From Cornus controversa (taxonomy: Eukaryota > Streptophyta > Magnoliopsida > Cornales > Cornaceae): a stretch of DNA of 64,000 bases. Under the pieces are notes generated by a model, which saw only the letters and a program-made list of their open reading frames with translations, was not told the DNA's origin and did no database searches. The first letter of the stretch is position 1. Every line of letters begins with the position of its first letter. Positions 44,201-54,113 of the stretch are shown piece after piece. A program made the translations under genes and the position numbers. The DNA is taken from positions 29,177,230 through 29,241,229 of the forward strand of contig CM048854.1 of NCBI GenBank assembly GCA_026545225.1, given 5' to 3'.

Positions 44201-45744
44201 TCTGTTGAGTATTTGGCAATGGTGTTGAGCCTTGAGGAATTGAGCTCCTTAGATCTCCATGGCTGTAATTAGCCCCATGGACGGTGCCATGGAGGTGATG
44301 ACTGTCTGCTTTACATAGTACTTCGTTACTTGAGGTCAAACACAGATTTGATCATAACGGGGCTCTCTTTTATGTTACGCTTGTTTCATTTATTGGACTC
44401 AATGCACCTCTTTGGATTGACAGGTTTGAATTTGGACCTCTTTTATTAGTTGCATAGTGCATGAGCAGGATTAAAAGTAACGTTTGTTAGCTGCCAGTAG
44501 TCTGGTGGCTTGTACAACTCAAACTTAGTCATGGAATGGAGGCATTGGTTTGACATACTTTCTATGAGTGGATTAGTGAAGTTTGTTGGCTCTGACAGAT
44601 TTTGGGGTTAGATTAATGATAGTACAATCTGGTTCTTTATCTGCATTGTTAAGATGCCTGCTGTTAGAGGTGGCTCCTGCTGTGATGCCACTGCATTATA
44701 ATTCCTCTGTTGGTAAGTAGGAGATTGTGTGCTTATGATTCACGAGTGAAGTTTGAGATCTAATTAATAATACTTTGCTGATATGCCTTACTCTCAGAAG
44801 ACACAAATCTTGGTTGTTTTTGTGATATTGTTGAGAGTAAAATTTGAAGGACAATGTCCTTCTGTTGTGTAGATTGTGGAGCATTTTATTTAAGGAGGTG
44901 TTTCAGAAGCTTAGGGATCCTCAGTTAAGTGTTATTTGTGCAAGCTTGGGAGCAGGAATGAAGGCAATAGCAGTTGTTTCTTAACAAAGGCATGGGGTTG
45001 ATCTGTCATTGGGTCAACCATTGTTATGGCGTAATTGTATAATTATTCCACCATATTTATTTATTTATTCGTATTACATAAACATTTTCAGTTAAATTTG
45101 GAATGATTTCATCTTTGCTTGGTGTTGCGTTTCACCAAGGCAAGCTTGAAGTTTGTTTTATTTCCCCTATACTAATTTCAGGATTTCGAGTCATCTGTCC
45201 ACTTATCTATGTACCTGAACGTACATTCATTTAATGCACTTTAGCATCTTCTATTTTCTGGGCATATTTTGATTTATCCGCATTGCATAGCTCAAACTTA
45301 GAGAATTGACTTCAAGACTTGAGTAAAAAATTTATCATCCATAATATAACAAAATAACACGTCTTTGACCAACAATAGATCAATAAATCATATAAAAAAT
45401 GATGTACACAAAAAGGGTATGTAACAGAAAATGCATTATAAACATGTTTTTCTGCATATCCTACAATTAAGCAAACATGGATCATTTTTGAGATTTTAAA
45501 CTATTGCCAGAAACTTGGACTTGGGGTTTCATGTTAGCAAGTGTTTGGCTTCCCCATCAAAAGGGAGAAATGTTTTATAAAAAGATTTAGAATGCTTCCT
45601 AAATCCATGATATTTTTAATCACATTACTAGCTTAATACTATTTAAAATAACAAATTCATGTTGGGATGAAAAAGATTTTACCGATGCTCTTCTTGCAAA
45701 TTATGCAGTTGTTGCCTCAGCATTGCTGCCTCCCTCTGCCAGAG
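35046..45744 (-). CDS. AGL17-like: MIKC MADS-box transcription factor, AGL17/ANR1 clade (3' part, K-box and C-terminus)
   Basis: Five exons read in frame on the minus strand: 45744-45683, 35769-35670, 35563-35522, 35412-35329 and 35204-35046. Splice edges are all GT...AG and phases agree. Sizes 62, 100, 42 and 84 fit MIKC exons 3, 4, 5 and a fused 6/7. The K-box starts [20 protein letters not shown] and continues [20 protein letters not shown]. The tail [13 protein letters not shown] and [10 protein letters not shown] are typical of the AGL17 clade. Such proteins dimerise through the K-box and regulate root or flowering genes in the nucleus (family knowledge). The DNA-binding MADS and I exons are not in the window as far as I can see, so I cannot say whether the gene is intact. 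No stop or frameshift occurs in the five exons. Confidence 0.9.
35329..35412 (-). CDS. AGL17-like: MADS exon 6/7 (two 14-residue repeats)
   Basis: 84 nt coding [14 protein letters not shown] and then [14 protein letters not shown], an internal duplication of a 42-nt exon unit within one exon. Acceptor TTGCAG|GGA, donor AAG|GTATAG. Confidence 0.92.
35522..35563 (-). CDS. AGL17-like: MADS exon 5 (end of K-box)
   Basis: 42 nt coding [14 protein letters not shown]. Acceptor TTTGCAG|GAC, donor CAG|GTCAGC. Too short for an ORF scan and found by homology and phase. Confidence 0.92.
35670..35769 (-). CDS. AGL17-like: MADS exon 4 (K-box)
   Basis: 100 nt, the canonical size of MIKC exon 4. Acceptor TTACAG|GCGAAT, donor AAG|GTTTGA (a weak donor). 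It encodes [16 protein letters not shown], then [17 protein letters not shown]. Confidence 0.92.
36787..37615 (+). repeat. Copia-type solo LTR nested in the Gypsy element
   Basis: Starts TGTTAGATAGG and contains a GATCGATCGAT-rich U3, a TATA-like TTATAAAGG near 36966-36974 and the Copia U5 phrases 'cgtggtttttcctgattagg' and 'cccccctctctctaggtg'. No internal Copia coding region follows, only Gypsy gag remnants. Edges are approximate. Confidence 0.55.
38090..38660 (+). pseudogene. Gypsy gag relic
   Basis: The plus frame reads [20 protein letters not shown] and then [15 protein letters not shown] before a stop at 38220, the plant Ty3/Gypsy gag signature (FxxWLxxxExYFDWxxM). It continues after an insertion as [23 protein letters not shown] near 38567-38638. 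A short foldback near 38222-38335 interrupts it. Heavily decayed. Confidence 0.7.
38661..39465 (+). other. Internal region of the Gypsy element, too decayed to assign
   Basis: Frames such as 38945-39157 have no clear domain. It probably derives from gag-pol, but the pol domains are deleted. Confidence 0.4.
39830..39950 (+). mobile_element. RTE-type LINE 3' fragment
   Basis: Plus strand shows the RTE tail in the frame GRPKLT near 39840-39860 and FMWLT-like remnants near 39920. It abuts the MULE MITE at 39952. Very short, so the call is tentative. Confidence 0.45.
39952..40740. mobile_element. MULE-type MITE, 'GGACACGG' family, in the Gypsy LTR
   Basis: Starts TTTAGGAAGCACGGACACG and ends CCGTGCTTCTTAG, inverted. 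The interior includes (TGTCCGTGTC)-rich stretches. Target duplication not clear. Related to 55689-56257. Confidence 0.65.
41053..41682. mobile_element. hAT-type non-autonomous element in MADS intron 3
   Basis: Ends TAGGGGTGCACA and GTGTGCACCCCTA are inverted repeats. Subterminal GGAACCGGAACCG blocks pair across the element. The interior is AT-rich with a (TA)n at 41183-41211. The flanking 8-mers TTCATGAT and TTCATAGC agree in the first five bases, so the target duplication has decayed. A second TAGGGGTGCACAAG at 41461 hints at a nested copy. Confidence 0.75.
41183..41211. repeat. (TA)n microsatellite
   Basis: About 14 TA units inside the hAT-type element. Confidence 0.85.
41683..43900. other. 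MADS intron 3, unassigned DNA
   Basis: Moderately GC-rich compared with the flanks, with no recognised coding domain. Probably old decayed repeat DNA plus intron sequence. Confidence 0.35.
43907..44110. repeat. 102-bp tandem duplication in MADS intron
   Basis: Copy 1 is 43907-44008 and copy 2 is 44009-44110, nearly identical. The period is 102 (34 codons), so the minus frame at 43765-44190 stays open across both copies and shows a repeated protein segment ([20 protein letters not shown]). The frame lies in an intron and has no known domain. Confidence 0.9.
44111..45682. other. MADS intron 3, unassigned DNA
   Basis: No gene or TE signature that I can name. It is the distal part of the long intron up to exon 3. 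Confidence 0.35.
45683..45744 (-). CDS. AGL17-like: MADS exon 3 (start of K-box)
   Basis: 62 nt, the canonical size of MIKC exon 3. Acceptor TAG|CTCTGG, donor CG|GTAAAA. It encodes [20 protein letters not shown] plus two bases that complete Arg with the next exon. Confidence 0.9.
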
Positions 45745-46500
45745 CTATCGAAGTACAACAGGACAATCTTAGTAATGTACTCAAATACTTATGATTAGCA
45801 TGACTTAATTGTAATTTTAAGAAAATAGATCTAAATAATAACCATGAAAATATTAGAATGGGAAGAAACAAAATTTTCATAAGATTTGGAGGAAGCATCT
45901 TCTGAAGATGATGCTCTCCCCACAGTTTGTGCTTTACTTGTCTTTTGTAGAATCAAAAGCTTACCAAAGTGAACAATTGAAAGTAAAGATATAATTTTGT
46001 ACTCGTACAGAAGTAAACAATTGATACATATCCTGCATTGAGATTTATCACAAATGCTTGAGAATGGTTTAATTATTTACTTCTGAACAGTTCTTCATGT
46101 GTGGCTACATGAACTTTCTCTTAAGTGTCCTAAGATACGCAAGTATCACATATTATGGAATTGTTGGGATTCAAATGCAGTTATTGTCTACTTTGAAACC
46201 ATGCTCGCAGCTGACTTTTTTAAAATTTTAAGCTGTGAGAGAACTGGTATGACTTAGTTGTTAGTTTATCTGCACAGCTCACCTAAGAATTGTTGAGGTA
46301 TGGTTTGGATGTTGCCATTATGATATGACAATGGACATTTTGTTCAACAACCGCGATGATCAAGAGAAAAACACTGACCTCCATTCTGTGCAACAACGAT
46401 GTCTCACCCTCTTTCCCCTCTTTGATGGCTTCTGTCAACCTCACAATTATCGTCCATTAATTTCCTGAAAAAAACACGATTATCCTCCATTGTACTTGGT
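45745..46500. other. MADS intron 2 region, no exon recognised
   Basis: MIKC exon 2 often lies close to exon 3, but I find no 79-82 nt exon with a donor here. The lookalike near 45895-45915 was rejected. Confidence 0.4.
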
Positions 46501-46510
46501 AAAAGGCAAT

Positions 46511-46695
46511 TTTTTTGGGGTTAAATTACACTGACCTCCCCTGAGGTTTAGTGTAATTACACATGGTGGAAAGATCTATCAAAAGTTTCACTTAACCGGC
46601 TCTAACGATTTGACGCTGACAAACGTTAAAATTGAAATGATTGTTATGCCCATTATTTTATTAATAAATCTGTGAAACATCTGCTGTGCAAAATG
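46511..46695. repeat. TIR-element remnant
   Basis: GGGTTAAATTACACTGACCTCCCC followed by an inverted TTAGTGTAATTACAC, similar to the end of the foldback MITE at 30256-30486. Only one end is recognisable. Confidence 0.4.
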
Positions 46696-46700
46696 ACGAT

Positions 46701-47433
46701 TTTTTTTTTTGATAAGTGAAGTTTCATAGAAAAAGCACACTCAAACGGGGAGCGCATCCCACAAAACTACATATGGGCAGAATAAGCCCCCCTAATCTCT
46801 TAATATATCCAAAAAAATCCACTATCTACCCGAAAAATTTACAATTTCTCCCATAGACCCAACAAAAAAGAGAATTAAGTATAGAAAATTTAAGCGCCCT
46901 TATAGGAGTCTCCTCGCCAACAAAGGATCTCCTATTCCGTTCCTTCCACAAGAACCACCAAATACACAAAGGTGTCACCCTCCAGAAGTCTGGGGCTTGG
47001 GAACCCCCTATACAACCTCTCCAAGCCTCCATCACGCACCTCGGAGATTGAGGCATGACCCCAAAAAACCCCGAATAAGCCAAGAGCATGACCCAACTCT
47101 CTCGAGCCACTGGGCAATGCAAGAGAAGATGATCTGCTGGCTCCTCATCTTTCTTGCACATACAACACCAATTCACGGTAACCTGCCTTCTCCTTTGCAA
47201 TTTATCCTAACATCAGAATCCTCCCCAGCATTGCCGTCCAAACGAAGAAGCCCACCTTGAAAGGGGCATTGGCAGCCTTCCAAGGGAAAGAAAACCTCGT
47301 GGCAACCGAAAGGCATCTATAGAAATAACGAACATCAAACCTCCCTTGAGATTAGATTGCCCACACCCTAGAGTTAGACCCGACCCCACCCACTTCCTGG
47401 CGGTAAATCAAAGCCAAGAACACTTAGTGCATG
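46701..47433 (-). mobile_element. L1-type LINE, 3' fragment (minus)
   Basis: A poly-T run at 46701-46710 marks the tail. The frame at 46826-47200 carries the ORF2 C-terminal zinc-binding region (WCCMCKKDEEPADHLLLHCP, then PLCIWWFLWKERNRRSF). It extends upstream in broken frames (GGLLRLDGNAG) to about 47433, where the TRIM-like element begins. Confidence 0.82.
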
Positions 47434-48465
47434 AGAAGAAATACAAGATACAAGAGAAATATGTAAAGGCTTGAATGAGTGTATATTTACCCATTCACAA
47501 CTTTGGTATTTATAGATGAAAAGAACACATGTTAAATATTACAGAAAAGGAAATTAACTAAAAACACTGCAGATTCTATGCTTAAATATATGCGTAAATA
47601 TAGTCAAATCCCATGATTATGGACTAATCATATCTCGGCTAATATGGTAAAACAAATCACATGATTCTAAGCACATATCTCGGCTAACACTCCCTCTCAA
47701 GTTGGTGTGTGGATATCTGAGACGCTCAACTTGGACAATGGATTCTCAAACACTAAAAAAGTCTTCTTAGACCATAACGATAAGTCAAATCACATGATTC
47801 TAGGCACTTATCTCGGCTAACACTCCCCCGCAAGTTGATGTGTGGATATCTGAGACGCCCAACTTGGACAATGGATTCTCAAACACTAAAAAAGTCTCCT
47901 CAGACCATAACGATGTCTCCTCAACCATAATAATGTCTCCTCAGACCATAACGGTCTCCTAACGATGTCTCCAAGAACAAGATAATACAAGAAGAAATAC
48001 AAGATAATAAAACTGTCAGAGACACAATGAAGGCGAAGAACAATGCTACCGAACACACCGACAACACAAACAAGTCACAAATAGCACCGAGAGAACCCTA
48101 GCACATTTCAAATGCTAAGGGGATAACCCAAAATAGGAGTCCGAACCTGGGAAGAGATCCTCCCTACATTGTCTCACACACTAGGCAACTGCCCTAAGCA
48201 CTCGCAGCAAGAGAAAAAAGATGGGGAGAGAAGAGAGAAGCCAGGCTCTGATACCAAGAAGAAATACAAGATACAAGAGAAATATGTAAAGGCTTGAATG
48301 AGTATATGTATACCTATTCACAGCTTTAGTATTTATAGATGAATAGAGATTTTATGCCTAAATATATGTGTAAATATAGTCAAATCCCATGATTCTAAAC
48401 TAATCATATCTCGGCTAATATGGTAAGTCAAATCACATGATTCTAGGCACATATCTCGGCTAACA
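47434..48465 (-). mobile_element. TRIM-like short LTR retrotransposon
   Basis: 1032 bp with LTRs 47434-47689 (256 bp) and 48257-48465 (209 bp, one internal deletion). Primer-binding site TGGTATCAGAGC is at 48256-48245, and a polypurine-type tract (CAACTTGAGAGGGAG) abuts the left LTR at 47704-47690. The flanks GCATG (47429-47433) and GTATG (48466-48470) are a near-perfect 5-bp duplication. No coding capacity. The segment with the LTR end and polypurine tract is duplicated internally (47690-47760 and about 47820-47890). The tract phrase is that of a Copia lineage, which probably supplies its enzymes. Confidence 0.85.
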
Positions 48466-48470
48466 GTATG

Positions 48471-49258
48471 AGAGGCCCTTGTTTCCATCCTGTTTCATCT
48501 TATCTTCTACTCCACTACACACCCTAGAACTAGGTTTTTGTTCATATGAAATCTAACATTTTCTTCGATTTTGTATGAACAAAGTTCAGTAGTCCCAAAT
48601 ACATAGAATAGTGGTAGATATTGAATGATCATGGACTATGGTTTGGATTTTTGAAGGATCTTGGACTAAGGTTTTGATTTCTGAAAGATCGTGGACTAGG
48701 GTTTGGATTTTGTTGTTGCATGTTACCATAAACAAGTATATTTTCTTGATTCGAACACGGTGTAATTAGGGTTTTGATTTCTGATGCATGTTGTTGTATG
48801 TGATATTTCGCTTGGTTTTCTGTTGCATGCTTTTGATGTCATCTTTCATTTTTGTTGAATGCCTTCGATGCCATCATTGATTTCTATTGCATGTGCTTGA
48901 TGTTATATTTTTATTTCTTTTGCATGTGTTTGATTTTTTAGACAAGTTTTTTTTATTTATGAAATTAACTGTGGGTTTTTTTTTAATTATTTGGCTATTT
49001 CCAGTGTTATCATGCAATCAATTTGGGTCTTTTTAGTTAGTTAGGGTTTTAATTTGGGGTTATCTGTGATCAGTTTTGGGCTTTTTGTTTAGTTAGGATT
49101 TTAATTTGCAATTTTTCATTTTAATCTAATTTGGTGGTACATTCAATTGATTGTTAATTGAGTGCTAATTTGTCAAGTGTTTGGGTAGTTGCTAATCAGA
49201 CCATTGATTAGTAATGAGTTTCTTAAGCAATTGCTAATTGATAAATAAACATTGAATA
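48471..49258. other. AT-rich DNA with a small tandem repeat
   Basis: A ~38-bp unit (gatc.tggacta.ggttt.gatttttg) recurs three times at about 48625-48722. The rest is TTTG/TTAGGG-rich low-complexity DNA. No gene. Confidence 0.5.
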
Positions 49259-50292
49259 ATGTATATTGTATCATGTATGGTTTATTTTTAATTGTTAACT
49301 TTGTATTTGTAAGGACTTTTAAGTTTGCAATGGGGTTTGACATGATGGATACTGCGATTATCCATAATTGTTAAATATACATTATATGTTGCATGACGGA
49401 TCAATGATTCCATTTTGACATAAGATGTATATTGTATCATGTATGGTTGTTTATTGTTAATTGTGTACTTGTCAGTTTGCAATGGGGTTTGACATGCATT
49501 CTGTGATTATCCATAATTGTTAAATATACATTGTATGTTGCATGACGGATGAATGATCCTGCTCTGACATAAGATGTATATTGTATCATGTATAGTTGTT
49601 TATTGTTAATTGTTAACTTTATACTTATCATACTTGTCAATATATAGGTATAGCTAGATTGAGCTGTTTTCTGATGATTGTGAGGCTGCCGCTAGATTGA
49701 GCTATTTTCTTATGCTTGTGAGGTTGCTAGCCTAAGTAAATATGGATCCCCTCCAATCAAAACATTTATCTCAAAGATCCTAAGTAAATCTGGATCCCCT
49801 CCAAGCAAAACCTTTTCATTTGAACCTTTAGCAAACCAATAAATTTCCATTGTCAACCTACTTTGAGTAGGGACATTGCTAAGTGCAGCCTCACAAGCAT
49901 CAGAAAAGCGCATTGTAGCTATACCTACCTGGGTTTACATTACCCATGCAATGTCTCTCACCACAATAATGGATAATCACAAAATGTCAAATCCCATTAC
50001 AACTGACAAGTATGATAAGTACAAAGTTAACAATTAACAATAAACAACGATACATGATACAATATACATCTCATGTTAGAGCGGGATCATTGATCCGTCA
50101 TGCAACATATGATGTATATTCAACAATTATGGATAATCACAGTATACAGCATGTCAAACCTTATTACAAATTGACAAGTACAAAGTTAACAATTAACAAT
50201 AAACAACCATACATGATACAATATAAATCTTATGTTGGAGCGGGATATTGATCCGTCATGTAACATACGATGTATATTTAAACAATTGCAGC
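49259..50292. repeat. Large foldback (inverted repeat) of tandem subrepeats
   Basis: The left arm holds three tandem copies of a ~150-166 bp unit beginning near 49261, 49427 and 49576 (gtatattgtatcatgtatgg). The right arm (about 49960-50292) holds inverted copies of the same unit (for example 50048-50068 and 50208-50226). The spacer ends also pair (tataggtatagct near 49644 with agctatacctacc near 49917). Such arms of tandem subrepeats are typical of plant Foldback or MULE-type elements. The centre has a minus frame, 49710-49913, of unknown origin. No transposase. Confidence 0.8.
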
Positions 50293-50612
50293 TTGTCAAA
50301 CCCCAAGTTAGGAAGAGTGACATAGTCCAAATTGGAGATAAAATGAGAGAGAGTCGGTTAAGACGGTTTGGACATGTGCAAAGAAGACATTTAAATGCGC
50401 CAGTTAGGAAGTGTGACATAATCCAAATTGAGGGTAATACTCGGGGAAGAGGAAGACTTAACATGATTAGAGTTAGTACAGAATGATTTGATAACATGTG
50501 GATTGACTGAGGCTATGGCCTTACATAGAGTGGAATGGAAACATAGGATTCATGTAGCCAGCCCCAAGTAGTTGGAAAAAAGGCTTGATTGTTGTTGTTG
50601 TTTTTGTTGTTT
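50293..50612 (+). mobile_element. RTE-type LINE, 3' fragment
   Basis: The plus frame shows KMRESRLRRFGHVQRRHLNA, then RKCDIIQIEG and GRGR, the conserved C-terminus of plant RTE ORF2. It continues to a (TTG)n tail at 50591-50612. The 5' edge abuts the foldback. Confidence 0.8.
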
Positions 50613-51165
50613 GTTTTTCATGAATTTTACTTTACGTTGAGACATGCAAGAAAGAATCCTCAATTAGATGAGTTAAATCCTCTCTCTCCCTTTTTTTCTT
50701 TCTTTTTTTCTGTTTGTGAAGAAATCATATGGTATGTTTTGCATTTGATTAGTATAAGATCTATAGATAGGTATACTTGCATGATTTCTTCAGCTCCTCT
50801 CTTTTTCTACATTGTAGACAACTCATTTGTTAAGTCTTATTTTATTATTATTAATTTTTTTTTAAGGAACTTAAAAAAATGCTTGATAATGCAAATTTTG
50901 TCATAGAAGTTGTGAAAAGTAAAACTTATTAAGGTTTTCTCACTAACAACGACTCAAAATTCAGTATAAAATTCACCACCCATATAAAATCATGCTAGCA
51001 AACTCAACAAAGCTCATTAAAAATCATCAAAAATCAAATTTTATGGTATTCTAGGTTAAAACGTGCATATCAGTACACTAGGAAGTTGTGAAATGGAAAA
51101 AGTTAATGGATCAGATCCCCCTCACTGAAACTGTTACAGTTTTAGCAGTTACTAGCATTATTTAA
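50613..51165. other. AT-rich DNA, no gene seen
   Basis: Low-complexity T-rich runs. No coding domain recognised in the frame at 50589-50906. Confidence 0.4.
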
Positions 51166-51169
51166 AACC

Positions 51170-51262
51170 TTCGGCCTTACATGAAAGTAAATGGAAAGAT
51201 AAGATTCATCTTAGACCCCATGTAGTTGCATGTAACGATTTTTTGTTGTTATTGTTGTTTTT
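51170..51262 (+). mobile_element. Very short RTE-type LINE tail
   Basis: The RTE 3' phrase (cttacatgaaagtaaatgga, then agattcatctta) runs into TTTTTGTTGTTATTGTTGTT at 51240-51261. Confidence 0.5.
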
Positions 51263-51345
51263 AGTATGCCATTGTGAAATGCGATAAATTGTTAGAGTAG
51301 AAGTACTTAACGTTATGAATATTATTATATATGATAAGTTTAGTG

Positions 51346-51684
51346 GTTATTACCAGCAAAAGCCACAGAAGCTCTCTAGTCTTGGAAGGGATGTACAGTG
51401 GGAAGACATGCACAAGAGGCTTGGAGGGCCAGTCTGTTATGTATTTTGTGGGGTTTGTGGAGGGAGAGGAATTGGAGATTATTTGAGTGTGTGGAAGCAC
51501 CAACTAAGGTGCTGAAGCATTGTATTCTGAGTTCTTTATTTCTTTGGGTGCAGGGTCGATTTTGATCTGTAGAGAACTTTGTCGGTTATTTGGATAGTGT
51601 GAAGATATAGTGTTTTTTGTGCAGTTGTGCCACGGGTGTGCTCCCCTTTGAGTGCCTTCAGTGAAATTTTACTTATAAAAAAAA
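51346..51684 (+). mobile_element. L1-type LINE, 339-bp 3' fragment with 15-bp TSD
   Basis: Flanked by ATGATAAGTTTAGTG (51331-51345) and ATGATAGGTTTAGTG (51685-51699), one mismatch. The frame reads GLWRERNWRLFECVEAPTKV and then FLWVQGRF, the ORF2 tail, followed by the 3' UTR phrase gtgctcccctttgagtgc and a poly-A. Severe 5' truncation. Confidence 0.85.
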
Positions 51685-51916
51685 ATGATAGGTTTAGTGA
51701 ACTTGGTATGCAATTTTTTTTTACTTTTCTTTGTATAGGAATTAGTGTAACTACTTCTCAATAGCTATAGCTTATGTTTAAATAGAGAAAATAATTCCAA
51801 AAGCACTATGGAAGAGTGAGTTGTCTGTGTCTAACACACCACCCACATATTGATGCAACTTAACTTACTTTAACTGATCAATTCATTATACCTTATAGCG
51901 AATTTGTAGGTTGATG

Positions 51917-52052
51917 GCCACTGGGCCATTAGCCCAGCTGGTATAACCTCTCCCGACTCCTCCCTCAAAGGGGAGGGGAGGTGAGGGGTTCGAGCCTCAC
52001 AGTGGGCGTTTGTGGGTGTGTGTGTGAATATTTACCTAACCCAAAAAAATAA
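51917..52052 (+). mobile_element. tRNA-derived SINE with 12-bp TSD
   Basis: 136 bp with an A-box-like TTAGCCCAGCTGGT at 51929-51942 and a B-box GGTTCGAGCC at 51987-51996. These are internal RNA polymerase III promoter elements from a tRNA ancestor. It ends in a short A-rich tail and is flanked by a perfect 12-bp duplication TGTAGGTTGATG (51905-51916 and 52053-52064). Confidence 0.9.
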
Positions 52053-52064
52053 TGTAGGTTGATG

Positions 52065-53380
52065 AATAACTCATTGACATGATCCAATTTTATTACATAT
52101 GAAGTAAAATGAATCTTTAGTTATAACAAGCACCCTTTTGTTTTTTCTTTAATGTCCATCCTGACTTTCTTGCCCAGTTGCCTTTGAGATCCTTCCATTG
52201 CCCGCATCTGATTACCTCTTATTCAATGCTTTACAGGACTCAAATGGATAATGTCATTAAGCAGATCATCAGGACAACCGTACTGATGTCAATTGCTTTT
52301 ATCTTCAAACGACATGTGCAGGTATTTGTGAATTCATGAGCTAGCTCGTCCTATAATTTGTCAAGTATAACATAGTTTTGCTTCTAATCAATACGTCTCT
52401 GCCAACATTCTTACACTAGATAAAAATGAAATCAAAATGCTGCACAACTCTCCAGTTTATAACTAGACTCCATTGGTAATAGTGTAATACTCCTTATGAG
52501 TTATTCAAAAATAAGGTGAAAATTTCATTCTCAGGACTGCCGAGGTTAACATGTGAAAGATAGCTGGACTTCCATTTTGGACTACTCTACATCTAATCAT
52601 TATTATGTTGGACCGTTCTTGGGTTGTGGACCTGTGTGTTTATTTGTGCCTATTTTCTTGTCGATCTGAACACCAACTAAAGAAGACCAAAAACACAAGA
52701 AAATGAAACAGAGAATGGCATTAACACAGTTCCATGATTCTATTGACTGGAATTTTCATTTTGTTGGTGATTTTTGGTCCTCGAATTAAAAAAATAATTA
52801 AAATTTTAAGCTCTTTAAACAAATCAAAAATAGAAAAATATTATGCAAATATATGAAATGGTATAAAAACTTGATAGTTTTATGCTTCGTTTGGTTAGTC
52901 GGAAGGTTATGTTTCTTGTTTGATCTACTATAAGCGCAAGCAAGCAATAGCGTCTAACAACGAGCGAGAGACTAACCAACTGGACCAGAATAGAGTCGGA
53001 CTCTATGTATTGATTGATAGGAGGGGGGTTTGGGGTCCACAGGCCAATTGTTGGATTAGTATTGGTTTCCGATTGTGCTATTGTGTGAACAATAGCTCTG
53101 GCTCACTGACTTCATAAGAAAAGTAATGGCGCGAAAGCCCGGGTCCCAGAAAACCAGGAGAGGTACATCTTGACCAAGCGATCAGCTCATTCATCTTTTC
53201 GTAGTTTTATTAAACGAGGAAATCGAGGAATGATCTTGGGATCGGAAGGTTATGGAAAGTACTGGAAATTAATTTATTTAGTTTTTATTATTTTACTGAA
53301 CTAGTTGGGGGATAGTATGAAAAGTAAAATTTTTGGGGAAGTAAGATTCTCATATTGACTAAGATGGTTGAAATAGCACT
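52065..53380. other. Low-copy DNA, no firm gene
   Basis: An exon-like segment lies at about 52235-52320 (see findings). The rest is AT-rich with no TE signature. Confidence 0.4.
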
Positions 53381-53695
53381 AATTGGAGATGGTTGAAGTA
53401 GCATCAATTGGAGATAAAATGAAAGAAAATCGACTAAGATGCTTTCAACATGCGTAAAGAAGACCATCAAGTGCACCAATTAGGAAGAGTGACATATTAC
53501 ACATTGAGGGTAATGCTAGGGGAAGAGGAAGACCAAAGTTAACGTGAAAAGAGTTAGTAAGGAAGGATATGATAACATGTGGTTTGACTGAGGCTATGGC
53601 TTAGATAAAGCGAAATGAAAAAATAGGATTCATGTAGCCGACCCCAAACAGTTCGAAACTTGGGAAGTCTTTGTTTGTTGTTGTTGTTAAGATTG
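53381..53695 (+). mobile_element. RTE-type LINE, 3' fragment
   Basis: Plus frame in broken form: EIKXKKIDXDAFNMRKED style, then IEGNARGRGRPKL, ending with the tail phrase 'gattcatgtagccgaccccaaacagttc' and (TTG)n at 53673-53687. It closely resembles the copy at 50293-50612. Confidence 0.8.
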
Positions 53696-54099
53696 TCATA
53701 ACTGCTTATTTGTTCCCAAAATTTTCACAGGAAAATGATATTTTCATGTAAACTCTCATGTTTTTCAAATAATGAAATGGTATTGTCCGATAGCTTTCTT
53801 TTAAATTTTTCATCCTAACCGGATATATGCAAAAAAAAAACTTGTTTTCCTTTCATTAACTATACATTCTATTACTTCCACTTTCCAACATTATTTTCTT
53901 CCCAACCAACAGGACCCTAAAAGAACTCCATCTTGTATTTATTTATGAGGAGAAAAGATGATAAATAAAGTGCATTGCAACTTAATGCACTAGCGTTTTT
54001 GTAATGCACATTAACCTTGCTTGAGAACTTGAAAAACTTGAATGAAAACTTGTTCCTCGAAAAACACCAGTGTCATATGAGATCATTGCATCACAAGTG
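53696..54099. other. AT-rich DNA, no gene seen
   Basis: Contains an A-run near 53830. No domain recognised. Confidence 0.4.
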
Positions 54100-54113
54100 A
54101 ATGTTTTAATGTG

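Noticed and set aside
45890..45920. EHHLQKM-like minus-strand stretch that resembles MADS exon 2
   Set aside because: Only a few residues agree, no donor follows before stops and the I-region pattern is absent.
49259..50292. Repeat cluster that could suggest a CRISPR-like array or a satellite
   Set aside because: Units are 150-166 bp, without spacers, and are inverted in the second arm; this is a foldback element in a plant genome.
53100..53160. GC-rich patch considered as a tRNA
   Set aside because: No cloverleaf pairing and no A/B box pair at the right spacing.
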